Source: Kribbella sp. CA-293567
GTDB taxonomy: Bacteria > Actinomycetota > Actinomycetes > Propionibacteriales > Kribbellaceae
Direction of reading: 5' to 3'
NCBI RefSeq assembly: GCF_027627575.1
Contig: NZ_CP114065.1
Span: forward strand, 6,820,001-6,884,000
DNA: 64,000 nucleotides
Part shown: positions 25,168-35,248 of the stretch, in pieces
Layout of the letters: each line of letters begins with the position of its first letter
Numbering within the stretch: the first letter of the stretch is position 1
The notes under the pieces: generated by a model
The model's database searches: none
Told to the model about the DNA's origin: nothing
Seen by the model: the letters and a program-made list of their open reading frames with translations, nothing else
Program-made: the position numbers and the translations under genes

Positions 25168-25800
25168 ATGAGCACAGGAAGGGCGCGTGAGCGCAACAAG
25201 CGCGGCGAGGGCGCCCAACTGAGGGAAGAGATCGTCAGCGCGGCCACCCGGCTGCTGGACGCCGGCACGGAACAGAGCGTGACTCTGCGCGCGGTGGCCA
25301 GGGAGGCCGGCATCACGGCGCCTTCCATCTACTCGCACTTCGCCGACCGGGACGCGATCCTGCTCGCGGTGACGCAGAACGGGTTCGCCGAACTGGAACT
25401 GGTACTGCGGGAAGCCTCAGTCGGGGCATCGGCGGGAGCGGACCCGGTGGAGCGGCTGCGCGCGGTTTGTACGGCGTACCTGGAGTTCGCGCAGTGTCGG
25501 CCCGCTCGCTACCGAATCCTGTTCGGAGCGGCCTGGGACGCCAGTCAGACGGTGAAGCGCGCCCCGAAGCTGGCGCCGGACCTCGCAGTACTGGGAATGG
25601 ATGCCTTCGGCATCCTCCAGCAGTCGGTGGCCGACTGTGTCGCGGCGGGACGCTCGGCCAGTACCGACCCGATGGCCGACGCGACCGCGCTGTGGGTCGG
25701 CCTGCACGGGCTGGCGCAGTTGCGGGTGGCGGCATCGCTGTTCCCCTGGCCGGCCGGCCTGCAGGACACTCTGGTCGAGCGGCTCACGCTGCTGCGCTGA
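25168..25800 (+). CDS. TetR family regulator
   Basis: 210 aa. The N-terminal helix-turn-helix is at about residues 18-65 (TLRAVAREAGITAPSIYSHFADRDAILLAV). The C-terminal domain resembles the WHG-type TetR ligand domain (YLEFAQCRPARYRILFG). It is divergent from the small membrane protein, with an operator-like dyad in the 81-bp gap. The SoxR gene follows 47 bases downstream but has its own SoxR-box-like site. Confidence 0.88.
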   Translation: MSTGRARERNKRGEGAQLREEIVSAATRLLDAGTEQSVTLRAVAREAGITAPSIYSHFADRDAILLAVTQNGFAELELVLREASVGASAGADPVERLRAVCTAYLEFAQCRPARYRILFGAAWDASQTVKRAPKLAPDLAVLGMDAFGILQQSVADCVAAGRSASTDPMADATALWVGLHGLAQLRVAASLFPWPAGLQDTLVERLTLLR

Positions 25801-25802
25801 TG

Positions 25803-25818
25803 CTCAAGTCCGCTTCAG
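25803..25818. promoter_or_regulatory. SoxR-box-like dyad upstream of soxR
   Basis: CTCAAG-TCCG-CTTCAG matches the known SoxR box core CTCAAG-N4-CTTGAG with one mismatch and the same 4-base spacing. It lies 30 bases before the soxR start codon, which fits autoregulation by SoxR. Confidence 0.65.
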
Positions 25819-25847
25819 CTCTTGTGCGGGCGGCCTAGGGTGAAGGT

Positions 25848-26324
25848 ATGGCGGAGGACACCATTCCCAGCAAGGACCACTGGCTGTCGATCGGGGAGAT
25901 CGCCCATCGTTCCGGTGTCGCCGCGTCTGCTCTGCGGTTCTACGAGGACCAGGGGCTGATCAGCTCCCGGCGTACGGCGGGGAACCAGCGGCAGTACTTA
26001 CGCAGTACCTTGCGCCGGATCGCCTTCGTGCAGGCCGCGCAGCGGGTCGGGCTCGCACTGTCCGAGATCAAGTCCGCCCTGGATTCACTGCCGAACGACC
26101 GCACCCCGACCCGCGCCGACTGGAGCCGGTTGTCGAGGTCCTGGCGCAGCCGCATCGACGAGCGCATCTCCGAGCTGGAGCGGCTGCGCGACGATCTGGA
26201 CGAGTGCATCGGCTGCGGCTGCCTCAGCCTGCAGCGCTGCAACCTCTACAACAAGGCCGATCGGTTGTCGGAACATGGACCGGGCGCCCGCATCCTGAAC
26301 GTAGGCATCCCCGGCGAGTTATGA
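25848..26324 (+). CDS. soxR: Redox-sensing MerR-family regulator SoxR
   Basis: 158 aa. A MerR winged helix-turn-helix (about residues 13-80, IGEIAHRSGVAASALRFYEDQGL) is followed by a dimerisation helix and the [2Fe-2S] cluster motif CIGCGCLSLQRC: Cys120, Cys123, Cys125 and Cys131 with the C-x2-C-x-C-x5-C spacing of SoxR. In actinomycetes SoxR answers to redox-active compounds rather than driving a soxS gene; no soxS is here. The ATG at 25848 follows GGTGAAGGT. The SoxR-like dyad upstream suggests self-control. Confidence 0.93.
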   Translation: MAEDTIPSKDHWLSIGEIAHRSGVAASALRFYEDQGLISSRRTAGNQRQYLRSTLRRIAFVQAAQRVGLALSEIKSALDSLPNDRTPTRADWSRLSRSWRSRIDERISELERLRDDLDECIGCGCLSLQRCNLYNKADRLSEHGPGARILNVGIPGEL

Positions 26325-26476
26325 CCGGCATACCGCCGGGATCGGTGAACGAGGGTTTACCCCCGGCTTTTTCCCGATCTGGTGTGAAATTCGTGAACCC
26401 TTGGCAAGCTCCGATCTGTAGCGATCAGTAATCCGCCGGTCGCTTTCCGCCACAGATCACGGAGTGAGGCCCTCCC

Positions 26477-27148
26477 ATGTCGCATCGCCGTATCCTGACG
26501 TCCCTGGCCGGACTGGCAGCCACTGCGCTCGTCGTCCCCGCCTTCGCCGCCGCCGCCCCCACGGCCGAGGCGCCCAGCACGACCGCCGCCCCGGCCACCG
26601 TGTCGGCGTACACCGGATCCCCGCAGGACGAGGCCGCCACCAAGGCGTTCTACGAAGCGGTGATGAAGTCCGCCCGGGCGAAGCAGGCCAAGGCCGGCAA
26701 CAAGGCCGCCGCGGTCACCGTCACCTACGCGGTCGATGCCCCGACCTTCGCCGGCGAGATCGCTTCCAGTACGTCGATCTGGAACTCCTCGGTCAGCAAC
26801 GTCACCCTGGTCGAAGGCAGCAACTACGACTTCTACTACACCGAGGGCAACGACCCGCGCGGCTCGTACGCGTCGACCGACGGCCATGGTTCGGGTTACA
26901 TCTTCCTGGACTACGCCCAGGCGCAGCAGTACGACTCGACCCGGATCACAGCCCACGAGACCGGCCACGTCCTCGGCCTGCCGGACCACTACTCGGGCCC
27001 CTGCAGCGAACTGATGTCCGGCGGTGGCCCCGGCCCGTCCTGCACCAATCCCAACCCGGACGCGAACGAGCGCGCCCAGGTCAACAGCCTGTGGGCGAAC
27101 GGACTCAGCAGCCTTGGCGAGAAGGCCGCGTTCCACACCTCCAAGTGA
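26477..27148 (+). CDS. Secreted snapalysin-type zinc metalloprotease (M7)
   Basis: 223 aa. A signal peptide (about residues 1-27) is followed by a short propeptide and the M7 domain. The zinc motif is HETGHVLGLPDHY: His160, Glu161, His164 and Asp170 as third ligand, which is the hallmark of snapalysin. It continues SGPCSELMSGGGPGPSC, with the two Cys forming the family disulfide. The enzyme would degrade extracellular protein. The start has GGAGTGAGGCCC before it. The 152-bp upstream region contains a distant GATCTGT/ACAGATC inverted repeat (26413-26458) but no site I can name. A good terminator follows. Confidence 0.93.
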   Translation: MSHRRILTSLAGLAATALVVPAFAAAAPTAEAPSTTAAPATVSAYTGSPQDEAATKAFYEAVMKSARAKQAKAGNKAAAVTVTYAVDAPTFAGEIASSTSIWNSSVSNVTLVEGSNYDFYYTEGNDPRGSYASTDGHGSGYIFLDYAQAQQYDSTRITAHETGHVLGLPDHYSGPCSELMSGGGPGPSCTNPNPDANERAQVNSLWANGLSSLGEKAAFHTSK

Positions 27149-27163
27149 GGTAGCCCTCGGAGC

Positions 27164-27212
27164 CTCCGGCCCGGACCGCCCGGCAGGGGACGGCCCGGGC
27201 CGGAGATCTTTT
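27164..27212 (+). terminator. Rho-independent terminator of snapalysin gene
   Basis: CTCCGGCCCGG (27164-27174) pairs with CCGGGCCGGAG (27195-27205), and the stem is followed by ATCTTTT. It ends 20 bases before the converging LacI stop. Confidence 0.8.
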
Positions 27213-27231
27213 GTACTGCGCCCTTGTACTG

Positions 27232-28257
27232 CTACCGAGCGCGGTACGGGCCGGTCGTGTTGCGGACCACCAGCTCCGGGCGGAACAAGAACTCCGTGTG
27301 GGGCGTCGCGTGCCCGCGGACTTCCTCCAGCAGCGCCTGGACCGCGGCCAGTCCCATCGCGTTGACCGGTTGGCGGACCGTCGTCATCGGCGGGTCCGTG
27401 AACTCCATCATCGGGGCGTCGTCGTAGCCGACCACCGAGATGTCGTCGGGGACCGAAAGGTCGCGTTGGCGGGCGGCGCGGATGACGCCGAGCGCCATCA
27501 TGTCGGAGCCGCAGACGACCGCGCTGACTCCTACGTCCAGCAGGCGTTGCGCCGCGGCGTGCCCGCCCTCCACGCCGAACATGCTCAGCTCGACCAGCTC
27601 GTCCAGCTCCCCGTCGGACAGACCGAGCTGGGCCTTCATCGCGGTCCGGTAGCCGGCGAGTTTGCGCTGGACGACGATGAAGCGCTCCGGTCCGGAGGCG
27701 AAGCCGATCCGGCGGTGACCCAGCGAGACCAGGTGCGAGACGGCGAGCTCCATCGCGGCGTACTCGTCGGACGACACGAACGGCGCCTCGACGCCGGGGA
27801 GCCAGCCGTTGACGAAGACGACGGGGAGGTTGCGGTCGACCAGTGACTGGTACCGGCCGTGGTCGGTGCCGGTGTCGGCGTGCAGGCCGGAGACGAAGAT
27901 GATGCCGGAGACGCCGCGTTCGAGCAGCATCTCGACGTACTCCTCCTCGGTGGCGCCCGACGGCGACTGCGTGCACAGCACCGGGGTGAAGCCGCGCTGG
28001 GACAGCGCCGACTCGATCACCTGGGCGAAGGCAGGGAAGATCGGGTTGATCAGCTCCGGCATCACCAGCCCGATCAGCCCGGCCGAGCGCCGGCGCAACC
28101 GGGTCGGCCGTTCGAAACCGAGTACGTCGAGGGCGGTCAGTACTGCCTGTCTGGTCTCCTCGGCGACTCCCGGCTTGCCGTTCAGCACCCGGGACACCGT
28201 AGCCTCGCTGACACCGGCCTTGACCGCGATGTCGGCCAGCCTCGCTCTACTGCTCAC
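27232..28257 (-). CDS. LacI family sugar-responsive repressor
   Basis: 341 aa. The N-terminal LacI helix-turn-helix (ADIAVKAGVSEATVSRVLNGKPG, about residues 8-30) precedes a hinge and a periplasmic-binding-like sugar domain (about 62-335). It starts with GTG. The protein is divergent from an MsiK-type sugar ABC ATPase, with overlapping palindromes in between, so it is the likely repressor of that gene. It is a close paralogue of the LacI gene at 44874; their DNA-reading regions are nearly identical, which predicts shared sites. Ligand unknown. Confidence 0.92.
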   Translation of the reverse strand: MSSRARLADIAVKAGVSEATVSRVLNGKPGVAEETRQAVLTALDVLGFERPTRLRRRSAGLIGLVMPELINPIFPAFAQVIESALSQRGFTPVLCTQSPSGATEEEYVEMLLERGVSGIIFVSGLHADTGTDHGRYQSLVDRNLPVVFVNGWLPGVEAPFVSSDEYAAMELAVSHLVSLGHRRIGFASGPERFIVVQRKLAGYRTAMKAQLGLSDGELDELVELSMFGVEGGHAAAQRLLDVGVSAVVCGSDMMALGVIRAARQRDLSVPDDISVVGYDDAPMMEFTDPPMTTVRQPVNAMGLAAVQALLEEVRGHATPHTEFLFRPELVVRNTTGPYRAR

Positions 28258-28285
28258 GGCGGCACCTTACCCACCGGCCGATGAA

Positions 28286-28315
28286 CTTGCAGCAAGAAGC
28301 TGCAAGAACTTGCAG
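28286..28315. promoter_or_regulatory. Overlapping LacI-type operators
   Basis: Two dyads overlap here: CTTGCAGC-N5-GCTGCAAG (28286-28306, perfect 8-bp arms) and CTGCAAG-AA-CTTGCAG (28300-28315, perfect 7-bp arms, the 16-bp size usual for LacI operators). They lie 29 bases before the LacI gene and upstream of the ATPase gene. A near copy of the 16-bp site stands before the second LacI gene at 45901. Confidence 0.68.
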
Positions 28316-28480
28316 ACGGAAACTGCGCAGAAGTGTCCAGCCAGTGAAGAGTACGGACAAGTCACACGCCGTACACCTTGTCAGGAGCTGCGGCTCGGGT
28401 CAGGATGGGCGCACCCCCGCCTGGGGGCCTTTACTCGGATCGTCCGGCACGTTCCTGCCGGTGAAGGAAGGTACACAGTC

Positions 28481-29560
<1,080 letters not shown>

Positions 29561-29583
29561 TTCTCAGGCAGCTCGAACACCGG

Positions 29584-29619
29584 CGGCCCCGGGGTGGTTC
29601 ATCCACCCCGGGGCCGTTT
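29584..29619. terminator. Strong hairpin terminator
   Basis: A perfect 14-bp GC stem (29584-29597 with 29603-29616) and a 5-base loop are followed by TTT. It stands between the ATPase gene and the converging glycosyltransferase gene and serves at least the former. Confidence 0.85.
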
Positions 29620-29624
29620 AGTTG

Positions 29625-30629
29625 CTAGTCCCGGTCGAGTCGCGCGTCGTCCGGGTGCCGCTGCAGCCGGTACGTCGACGTGACGGCCCCACCCAGTACG
29701 ACGCCCGGCGGCGTCAGGTTGCTCTCCTTGACCAGGTAGTGCGGGCGTTGCTTGGTCTCGTAGTAGATCCGGCCGATGTACTCGCCGATCACGCCGAGCA
29801 TCACCATCTGCAGGCCGCCGAGCCCGGTGATCGCCGCGATCAGCGTGACGTACCCGGGCATTTCGACGCCATTGGTCGCCGCCACCACGATCACCCAGAT
29901 CGCGTAGAGCACCGCGACCGTGGTGAGCACCAGACCGACGTAGATCGCGGCCCGCAACGGCTTGTTGTTGAACGACAGCAATCCGTCCAGCCCGTACTCG
30001 AAGAGCTTGCGGAACGACCACCGGCTGCGGCCCTTCTCGCGCTGGACGTTCTCGTACTCGAAGACGATCGACTCGAACCCGATCCAGGCGAACAGGCCCT
30101 TGGAGAACCGGTTGTTCTCCTCCAGCTTCAGCAACCCGTCGACCGCCCGGCGCGAGATCAGCCGGAAGTCGCCGACCCCGTCGATCAGCTCGACGTCGGC
30201 CCAGCGGTTGATCAGCCAGTAGTAGGTGCGGGCGAGCAGCGTTCTGGTGGCCGGGTCCCCCGACCTGGTCCGCCGGGCGATCACCTGGTCGAAGCCGCGC
30301 TCGTGCAGCTCCAGCATCCGGCCGATCAGCTCGGGTGGGTGCTGCAGGTCGGCGTCCATCAGGATCACCGCGTCGCCGCTCGCGTGCCGCAGCCCGGCCA
30401 GCATCGCCGCTTCCTTGCCGAAGTTCCGGCTGAACGACAGGTAACGGACGGTCGGATCGGCGGCGGCGATCCCGAGCAGCGCGTCGAGCGTGCCGTCCTC
30501 GCTGCCGTCGTCGACGTAGATGATCTCGTACGGCTCGTCGGTGCCGGCGAGCTCGCGGCTGACGGCCTGGTGGAATCGGGCGATCACGTCAGCCTCGTTG
30601 AAACAAGGGACCACCAGTGTCAGGCGCAT
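29625..30629 (-). CDS. GT2 polyprenyl-phosphate glycosyltransferase (GtrB/DPM1-like)
   Basis: 334 aa. An N-terminal GT-A domain (about residues 1-230) has the family motifs VVPCFNEAD, IIYVDDGSEDGT (nucleotide-binding DxD region), MDADLQHPPE and a RSRWSFRKLFEYGLD block. Two TM helices follow (about 235-262 and 270-295). Members move a sugar from a nucleotide donor to polyprenyl phosphate at the inner membrane face. I take the ATG at 30627-30629, with GGAG upstream; the longer frame above it overlaps the divergent promoter. It is divergent from a YfhO-like membrane glycosyltransferase that could use the lipid-linked sugar. Confidence 0.9.
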   Translation of the reverse strand: MRLTLVVPCFNEADVIARFHQAVSRELAGTDEPYEIIYVDDGSEDGTLDALLGIAAADPTVRYLSFSRNFGKEAAMLAGLRHASGDAVILMDADLQHPPELIGRMLELHERGFDQVIARRTRSGDPATRTLLARTYYWLINRWADVELIDGVGDFRLISRRAVDGLLKLEENNRFSKGLFAWIGFESIVFEYENVQREKGRSRWSFRKLFEYGLDGLLSFNNKPLRAAIYVGLVLTTVAVLYAIWVIVVAATNGVEMPGYVTLIAAITGLGGLQMVMLGVIGEYIGRIYYETKQRPHYLVKESNLTPPGVVLGGAVTSTYRLQRHPDDARLDRD

Positions 30630-30735
30630 TGCGCTCCAGGGAAGTCGGACTAGACCGGCAGGAGTGTAGCCTGGCGGCGGTAGGCCGTCCGGTGCGTGGG
30701 GCGCGGGCTCGACATGAACTCCCGGAGGACGATCC

Positions 30736-33180
30736 TTGCAGTCGGACCACCCGCCACCCAAGGTGCCCGCGGCAGCGTCCTTGCTGGCCGGGGCCCTCGC
30801 GGCACTGGGCTTCGTGGTGGCGGGCATGTTCCGGGGGACGTACCCGTTCGGGGACCTGTCGCGCAGTACCAACGACCTGGGCGCGCAGTACGTACCGTTC
30901 TACGCCCATCTGTGGGACGTGCTGACCGGGAACGCGCAGGGCGACTTGCTGTTCAACTGGCAGAGCGGGTTCGGTGTCGGGTTCCTGGCCGACTTCGGGG
31001 TCGTGCTCGGCAGCCCGTTGTCGTTCCTGGTGGTGCTGTTCCCCCGCGACGACATCGACCTCGCGGTCTTCGTCATCACCACGCTGAAACTCGCGCTGGC
31101 GGCCGCTGCGATGGCGGCCCTGCTGCGCCGGCTGCGGCCGGGTCCGTGGTGGCTCGCGGCGGCCCTCGGTGCGTCGTACGGGCTGTGTGGGTGGGCGATC
31201 GACGACGGCGCCTACGTGCCGATGTGGCTCGACGGGCTGATCGCGGTGCCGATGTTCTGCCTGGTCGGCGAATGGGCGCTGAGAGGCAAACACCGGACCC
31301 TCGGCGTGCTGGTGATCGCCGTCTTCTGGATCTCCAACTTCTACACCGCCTACATGGCGGCGATCGCCGCCGCTCTCGTCTTCCTCGTCCGGGTACTGAC
31401 CAGCGAGATCGCCTGGCGGGGCAGGCTGTACGGCGTGCTGCGCTACGCCCTCGTCTGGGTCCTCGGTCTCGCGCTGTCGACCCCGGTGCTGATCCCGGTC
31501 TTCCAGGCCAACAGCCTCGCCGCTCCTTCACCCTCCGGCACCTTCACTCCCGTGCCCCTGGAGAACTTCTTCTCCCGGCTCCTCCCCCTGTCCGAGGGTG
31601 TCGGCCGCGGCGCCGGCCTGTACGTCGGCACAGCGGCCCTGCTGCTCGCCGCGACACTTCCCTTCAACGGTTCGGTGAAAGCCGTCACGCGGATCGCCTG
31701 GACCCTGCTGGCCGTGCTCGTCGGCGCCTCGTTCCTGTGGCAGCCGACGCACGAGGTCTGGCACGGCTTCGACAGCCCGAACGGAAGCCAGTACCGGCAG
31801 GGTTTCGTCCTCTGCGCGATTCTCGTGATGGCTGCCTGGCTGTCGGTCGCCGACCGCGCACCGAGCTGGATCGCGTTGACCGGCGGCGCGGCGCTCGTGG
31901 CCACGCTGGCGATCTGCACCCAGCACAGCCCTCTGCTGACCAACGGCAGCATCATCGTCCTCAGTTGCTCGGCCGCCCTGATGCTGCTGGTCCTGCTGGC
32001 CCTGCGGTACGTCGGCCGCCCGCGCCTGGTCGCTCTGGTCGCCGCTGCGCTGGTCCTCGGCGCGGTCGGGGTGGAGCTCACCTGGACCGCGGTGGTGGTC
32101 GACGAGCAACGCAGCAAGGTCCTGCCCGCCTCGGCACGGCCCTGGGGCACCGAGCACAGTGAGGCGGCCGACAAGTTGCGCGAGACAACCGGCTGGCCGC
32201 AGTACCGGACGGATCCTGGGACGACCTTCACGCCCAACGACCCGATGCTGGTGGGCGGCCAGGGCACTGGTTACTACAGCAGTCTGTTGCCGGCCAGCCT
32301 CAACCGCACGCTGACCGAGCTCGGCTTCGGCTGGGCCGGCTACGGGCGTGCCTCGTTCAGGCTCGAGAACCCGGTCACCGACGCGATCTTCTCGATCGGC
32401 GCCACGCTCGAGGACGGCGCCGTCCAGCGCACCGAAGTACCACCGCTGGTCACCGTCCGGCCGAAGCCGGCTGACGGCGCGCCGCAGCCGGACAGCGCTT
32501 TCGCCTACCAGGAAAGGCTTCTGGGCGCGAAGGTGTACGAGGTCCCGGAGTACAAGGGCAGGCGGACCGACAGACCGGGGGTCGTCACGTTGACCGCCCG
32601 CTGCCCGGTCGGGTCGACGATCTACCTGACCCTGCCGCGGATCTCGGGCGAGGCCCGCGGTCCGGACGGCGAGTGGCAGCGGCTCGCGGCGCCACGGCGT
32701 CCGGGCATCAACACGAGCAGCGCGATGGTGGAGCTGGGGCCGACGCCCGCGAGCGGGGTCGCTGTCGCCGAGATCAGGATCATCACCTCTGCCGGACCGA
32801 TCCCGCTGACCGGCGCGATGGGATGTCTGGACGAGGCCAAGCTGAAAGCCGCTGTCGCGGCGTTGCGCACGGCAGGGGCAACTGCGGTGAAGACCGGCGG
32901 GCACTCGATCGAGGCCACCTTGAAGCCTGGTAGCACAGGGCTCGCGGTCGTCGCCGTACCGCGGGTCGACGGCTGGCGCTGTTCGGTCGACGACGGCAAG
33001 GCACAGGAGCCCAATGAGTTCGGCGGTCTCTTGGCGGTGGAGCTACCTGGACCGAGTCAGAAGGTCAGCTGCAGCTTCCGGCCGCCAGGCTTGGAGCTGG
33101 GTCTGGCGGCCGGAGCCTCGGCGTTGCTGATCACCCTCGGTCTCTTCCTGCTGGGCAGGAGGAGAAGGAGCGCTAGTTGA
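30736..33180 (+). CDS. YfhO-like polytopic membrane protein (GT-C type)
   Basis: 814 aa. The first 450 residues hold about twelve hydrophobic helices, with YfhO-type features such as DLSRSTNDLGAQYVPF and the NWQSGFGVGF loop. A long extracytoplasmic domain (about 455-790) and a last TM helix (about 790-808) follow. YfhO proteins are integral membrane glycosyltransferases that modify envelope polymers with sugars from polyprenyl-phosphate donors. The divergent GT2 gene could make that donor. The start is TTG at 30736, supported by GGAGGAC five bases upstream; no ATG or GTG fits as well. The 3' end overlaps the converging ABC permease by 8 bp. Confidence 0.82.
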   Translation: MQSDHPPPKVPAAASLLAGALAALGFVVAGMFRGTYPFGDLSRSTNDLGAQYVPFYAHLWDVLTGNAQGDLLFNWQSGFGVGFLADFGVVLGSPLSFLVVLFPRDDIDLAVFVITTLKLALAAAAMAALLRRLRPGPWWLAAALGASYGLCGWAIDDGAYVPMWLDGLIAVPMFCLVGEWALRGKHRTLGVLVIAVFWISNFYTAYMAAIAAALVFLVRVLTSEIAWRGRLYGVLRYALVWVLGLALSTPVLIPVFQANSLAAPSPSGTFTPVPLENFFSRLLPLSEGVGRGAGLYVGTAALLLAATLPFNGSVKAVTRIAWTLLAVLVGASFLWQPTHEVWHGFDSPNGSQYRQGFVLCAILVMAAWLSVADRAPSWIALTGGAALVATLAICTQHSPLLTNGSIIVLSCSAALMLLVLLALRYVGRPRLVALVAAALVLGAVGVELTWTAVVVDEQRSKVLPASARPWGTEHSEAADKLRETTGWPQYRTDPGTTFTPNDPMLVGGQGTGYYSSLLPASLNRTLTELGFGWAGYGRASFRLENPVTDAIFSIGATLEDGAVQRTEVPPLVTVRPKPADGAPQPDSAFAYQERLLGAKVYEVPEYKGRRTDRPGVVTLTARCPVGSTIYLTLPRISGEARGPDGEWQRLAAPRRPGINTSSAMVELGPTPASGVAVAEIRIITSAGPIPLTGAMGCLDEAKLKAAVAALRTAGATAVKTGGHSIEATLKPGSTGLAVVAVPRVDGWRCSVDDGKAQEPNEFGGLLAVELPGPSQKVSCSFRPPGLELGLAAGASALLITLGLFLLGRRRRSAS

Positions 33181-34156
33181 CGTCGCGGCGGCGGAACACC
33201 AGGGCGCCGAGCACGATGGCCAGGACCGTGGCGACGCTGAGATACCAGGCGCCGTGCTCGAAGGACAGGTGCTTCTCGACCATGTTGCAGGTGTAGTTGC
33301 CGCCGCCACCGTCGCACTCGTCGACGAAGTAGGTCGTGCCGTGCCCGACGAAGGCGTCGAAGTTGAGCCGGATCAGCCAGGGCTGCACCCCGGCCAGGAA
33401 GCCCCCGAAGACCGCCTCGATGATCACGATGTAGCCCATCACCAGGCCGATCGCTGCCGCGGTGTGCCGCAGCAGCAGCCCGACGACACCTCCGAGCGCT
33501 GCCCCGACGGCTGTCGTCGCGACGATCCGGCCCGACGTTTCGAACAGGTTGCCCCAGACCTTGCTGGTGGTGCCGGCCGTGGTTCCGAGCTGGTCCACGA
33601 TCAGGAACGTGCCCAGTAACAGGATTCCGGTGATCACCACCGCCACCGGGACGAAGCCGATCGCCGCGGCCAGCAGCTTGCTGCCGTAGACCCGCATCCG
33701 GCGCGGCTCGAAGGTCAGCCAGTTGCCGATCGACCCACTGCTGAACTCGGCGCCGACGAAGCTGGCCGCGACCAGGAAGGCGACGAACAGCAACAGGTAC
33801 GACGATCCCTGCAGCCCCTCCGGCATGACCTCGGCGAACACCGTCTTCGGCTTGCCGAACTGCTCCCGCGTCGGCGGACCCGGGCAGAACTCCTTCAGCG
33901 CGGGCTTCGGGTCGGGCGCCGCGGCGTACGAGGCCTCACAGTCCTTCTGGTACTGCGTCCCGTTGAGCTTCCAGTCCTTCTGCGCCTCCTCGAAGTAGAC
34001 CTGGTTCTGGCGCTGTTCCTCGGCCGACAACGGCTTGGCCTGCTGCCAGCTGGCGAACAGCATGAAGGCCGTGACGACCAGCAGGGCAGCCACTCCGGCG
34101 AGGGTGATCCGGCGGGAGGTCAGCCGGCGGAGCTCGACTGCGGTGAGGCGGATCAC
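33173..34156 (-). CDS. ABC transporter permease (ABC-2 type)
   Basis: 327 aa with six hydrophobic helices. A long extracellular loop with several cysteines and charged residues lies between helix 1 (about 15-35) and helix 2 (about 118-138). A second Cys-containing loop (DECDGGGGNYTC) lies before the last helix. Its GTG start forms a GTGA overlap with the stop of the ATPase gene. The pair forms an exporter of the drug, lipid or antimicrobial-peptide type, by family analogy. Substrate unknown. Confidence 0.85.
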   Translation of the reverse strand: MIRLTAVELRRLTSRRITLAGVAALLVVTAFMLFASWQQAKPLSAEEQRQNQVYFEEAQKDWKLNGTQYQKDCEASYAAAPDPKPALKEFCPGPPTREQFGKPKTVFAEVMPEGLQGSSYLLLFVAFLVAASFVGAEFSSGSIGNWLTFEPRRMRVYGSKLLAAAIGFVPVAVVITGILLLGTFLIVDQLGTTAGTTSKVWGNLFETSGRIVATTAVGAALGGVVGLLLRHTAAAIGLVMGYIVIIEAVFGGFLAGVQPWLIRLNFDAFVGHGTTYFVDECDGGGGNYTCNMVEKHLSFEHGAWYLSVATVLAIVLGALVFRRRDVN

Positions 34157-35097
34157 TGGTGGCCTCCCAGACCCTCGTCGGCGGTGAGCTCGAGGAAGAC
34201 GGACTCCAGGTCGGCGCGGACCAGGATCAGCTCGGACACGTACAACTCCTGCTGGGCAAGGCGTTTGGTGACTTCGGCGGAGCGTTCGGCGCCGTCGACG
34301 AAGAGGTAGCGGCCTTCGGTCCGTACGGACAGTCCGGCCGCGGCCAGGACGGCGGCGGCCCGTTCCTGCTGGGCCGGGTGATCGCCCAGGGACACCTTCA
34401 CGGTGGCCTTGCCGGTTCCACCGATCACCTCCGCGACGGTGCCGGAGGCCAGCAACCGGCCGTGACCGATGATCGACACGGTGTCGGCGACCTGTTCGAC
34501 CTCGGCCAGGATGTGACTGCTGACCAGCACGGTCCGGCCCTGCTCACCCAGCCCACGCATGGTCTCGCGGATCTCCCGGATCCCGGCCGGGTCGAGACCG
34601 TTGGTCGGCTCGTCGAAGATCAGCAGCTCAGGCTGCTTGAGCAGCGTGGCCGCGATCGCCAGCCGCTGCTTCATCCCCAGCGAGTAGGTCTTGAACTTGT
34701 CCTTGCCCCGCTCGTTCAGCGAGGTCTCCGCGAGCACCTCGCCGACCCTCTTCCGCGGTGCGCCGATCGCGTCGGCGAGCAGTTCGAGGTTCTTGCGGCC
34801 GCTGAAGGCCGGGAAGAACTTCGGCGACTCGACGATCGCGCCGATCCGGCCGACCACGTCGGGGAGCCGGTCCGGCACCACCTGGCCGAAGACGGTCATC
34901 GTGCCGGCGTCGGCGCGGACCAGCCCGAGCAGCATCCGGATCGAGGTCGTCTTGCCGGAGCCGTTCGGCCCGAGGAACCCGTGCACCCCACCGACCGGCA
35001 CCTCCAGGTCCAGCCCCTGGACCGCCACCACCCGCTTGCCGCGCCGGGTCCGGTAGGTCTTCCGCAGCGCCTGCGTACGGATCGCCAGCTCAGGCAT
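34153..35097 (-). CDS. ABC transporter ATP-binding protein (exporter)
   Basis: 314 aa. Walker A is GPNGSGKT (43-50), the signature is YSLGMKQRLAIA, Walker B is LLIFDEPTNGLDP, and a switch His is in VSSHILAEVE. The C-terminal extension (about 220-314) is typical of CcmA/NatA-type ATPases of drug or lantibiotic exporters. AGAGGGGCG precedes the ATG. It is coupled to the permease downstream and divergent from the copper cassette; the 151-bp gap holds the CsoR operators, so some cross-control is possible. Confidence 0.9.
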   Translation of the reverse strand: MPELAIRTQALRKTYRTRRGKRVVAVQGLDLEVPVGGVHGFLGPNGSGKTTSIRMLLGLVRADAGTMTVFGQVVPDRLPDVVGRIGAIVESPKFFPAFSGRKNLELLADAIGAPRKRVGEVLAETSLNERGKDKFKTYSLGMKQRLAIAATLLKQPELLIFDEPTNGLDPAGIREIRETMRGLGEQGRTVLVSSHILAEVEQVADTVSIIGHGRLLASGTVAEVIGGTGKATVKVSLGDHPAQQERAAAVLAAAGLSVRTEGRYLFVDGAERSAEVTKRLAQQELYVSELILVRADLESVFLELTADEGLGGHQ

Positions 35098-35177
35098 AGC
35101 GCCCCTCTCGTCTTGTCCCCTCGGCGAGGAGGACGCTCATCCTTGCAGGGCAGGCGGCCACCCGCAGTTGCATCCGA

Positions 35178-35225
35178 TACCCGGAGGGGGTACCTTTTGA
35201 GGTGTCGACATACCCCTCCGGGGTA
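35178..35225. promoter_or_regulatory. Two CsoR-type copper operators
   Basis: TACCC-N5-GGGTA (35178-35192) and TACCCC-N3-GGGGTA (35211-35225) are dyads of the G/C-tract kind bound by CsoR. They lie just upstream of csoR; the second ends 23 bases before its ATG. CsoR without copper would block this promoter and release it when Cu(I) binds. Confidence 0.8.
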
Positions 35226-35248
35226 GTAGTGGAGAAGAGGAACCCGCC

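Noticed and set aside
26325..26476. c-di-AMP (ydaO-type) riboswitch before snapalysin
   Set aside because: Some G-rich blocks look suggestive, but the conserved core of that riboswitch is not found.
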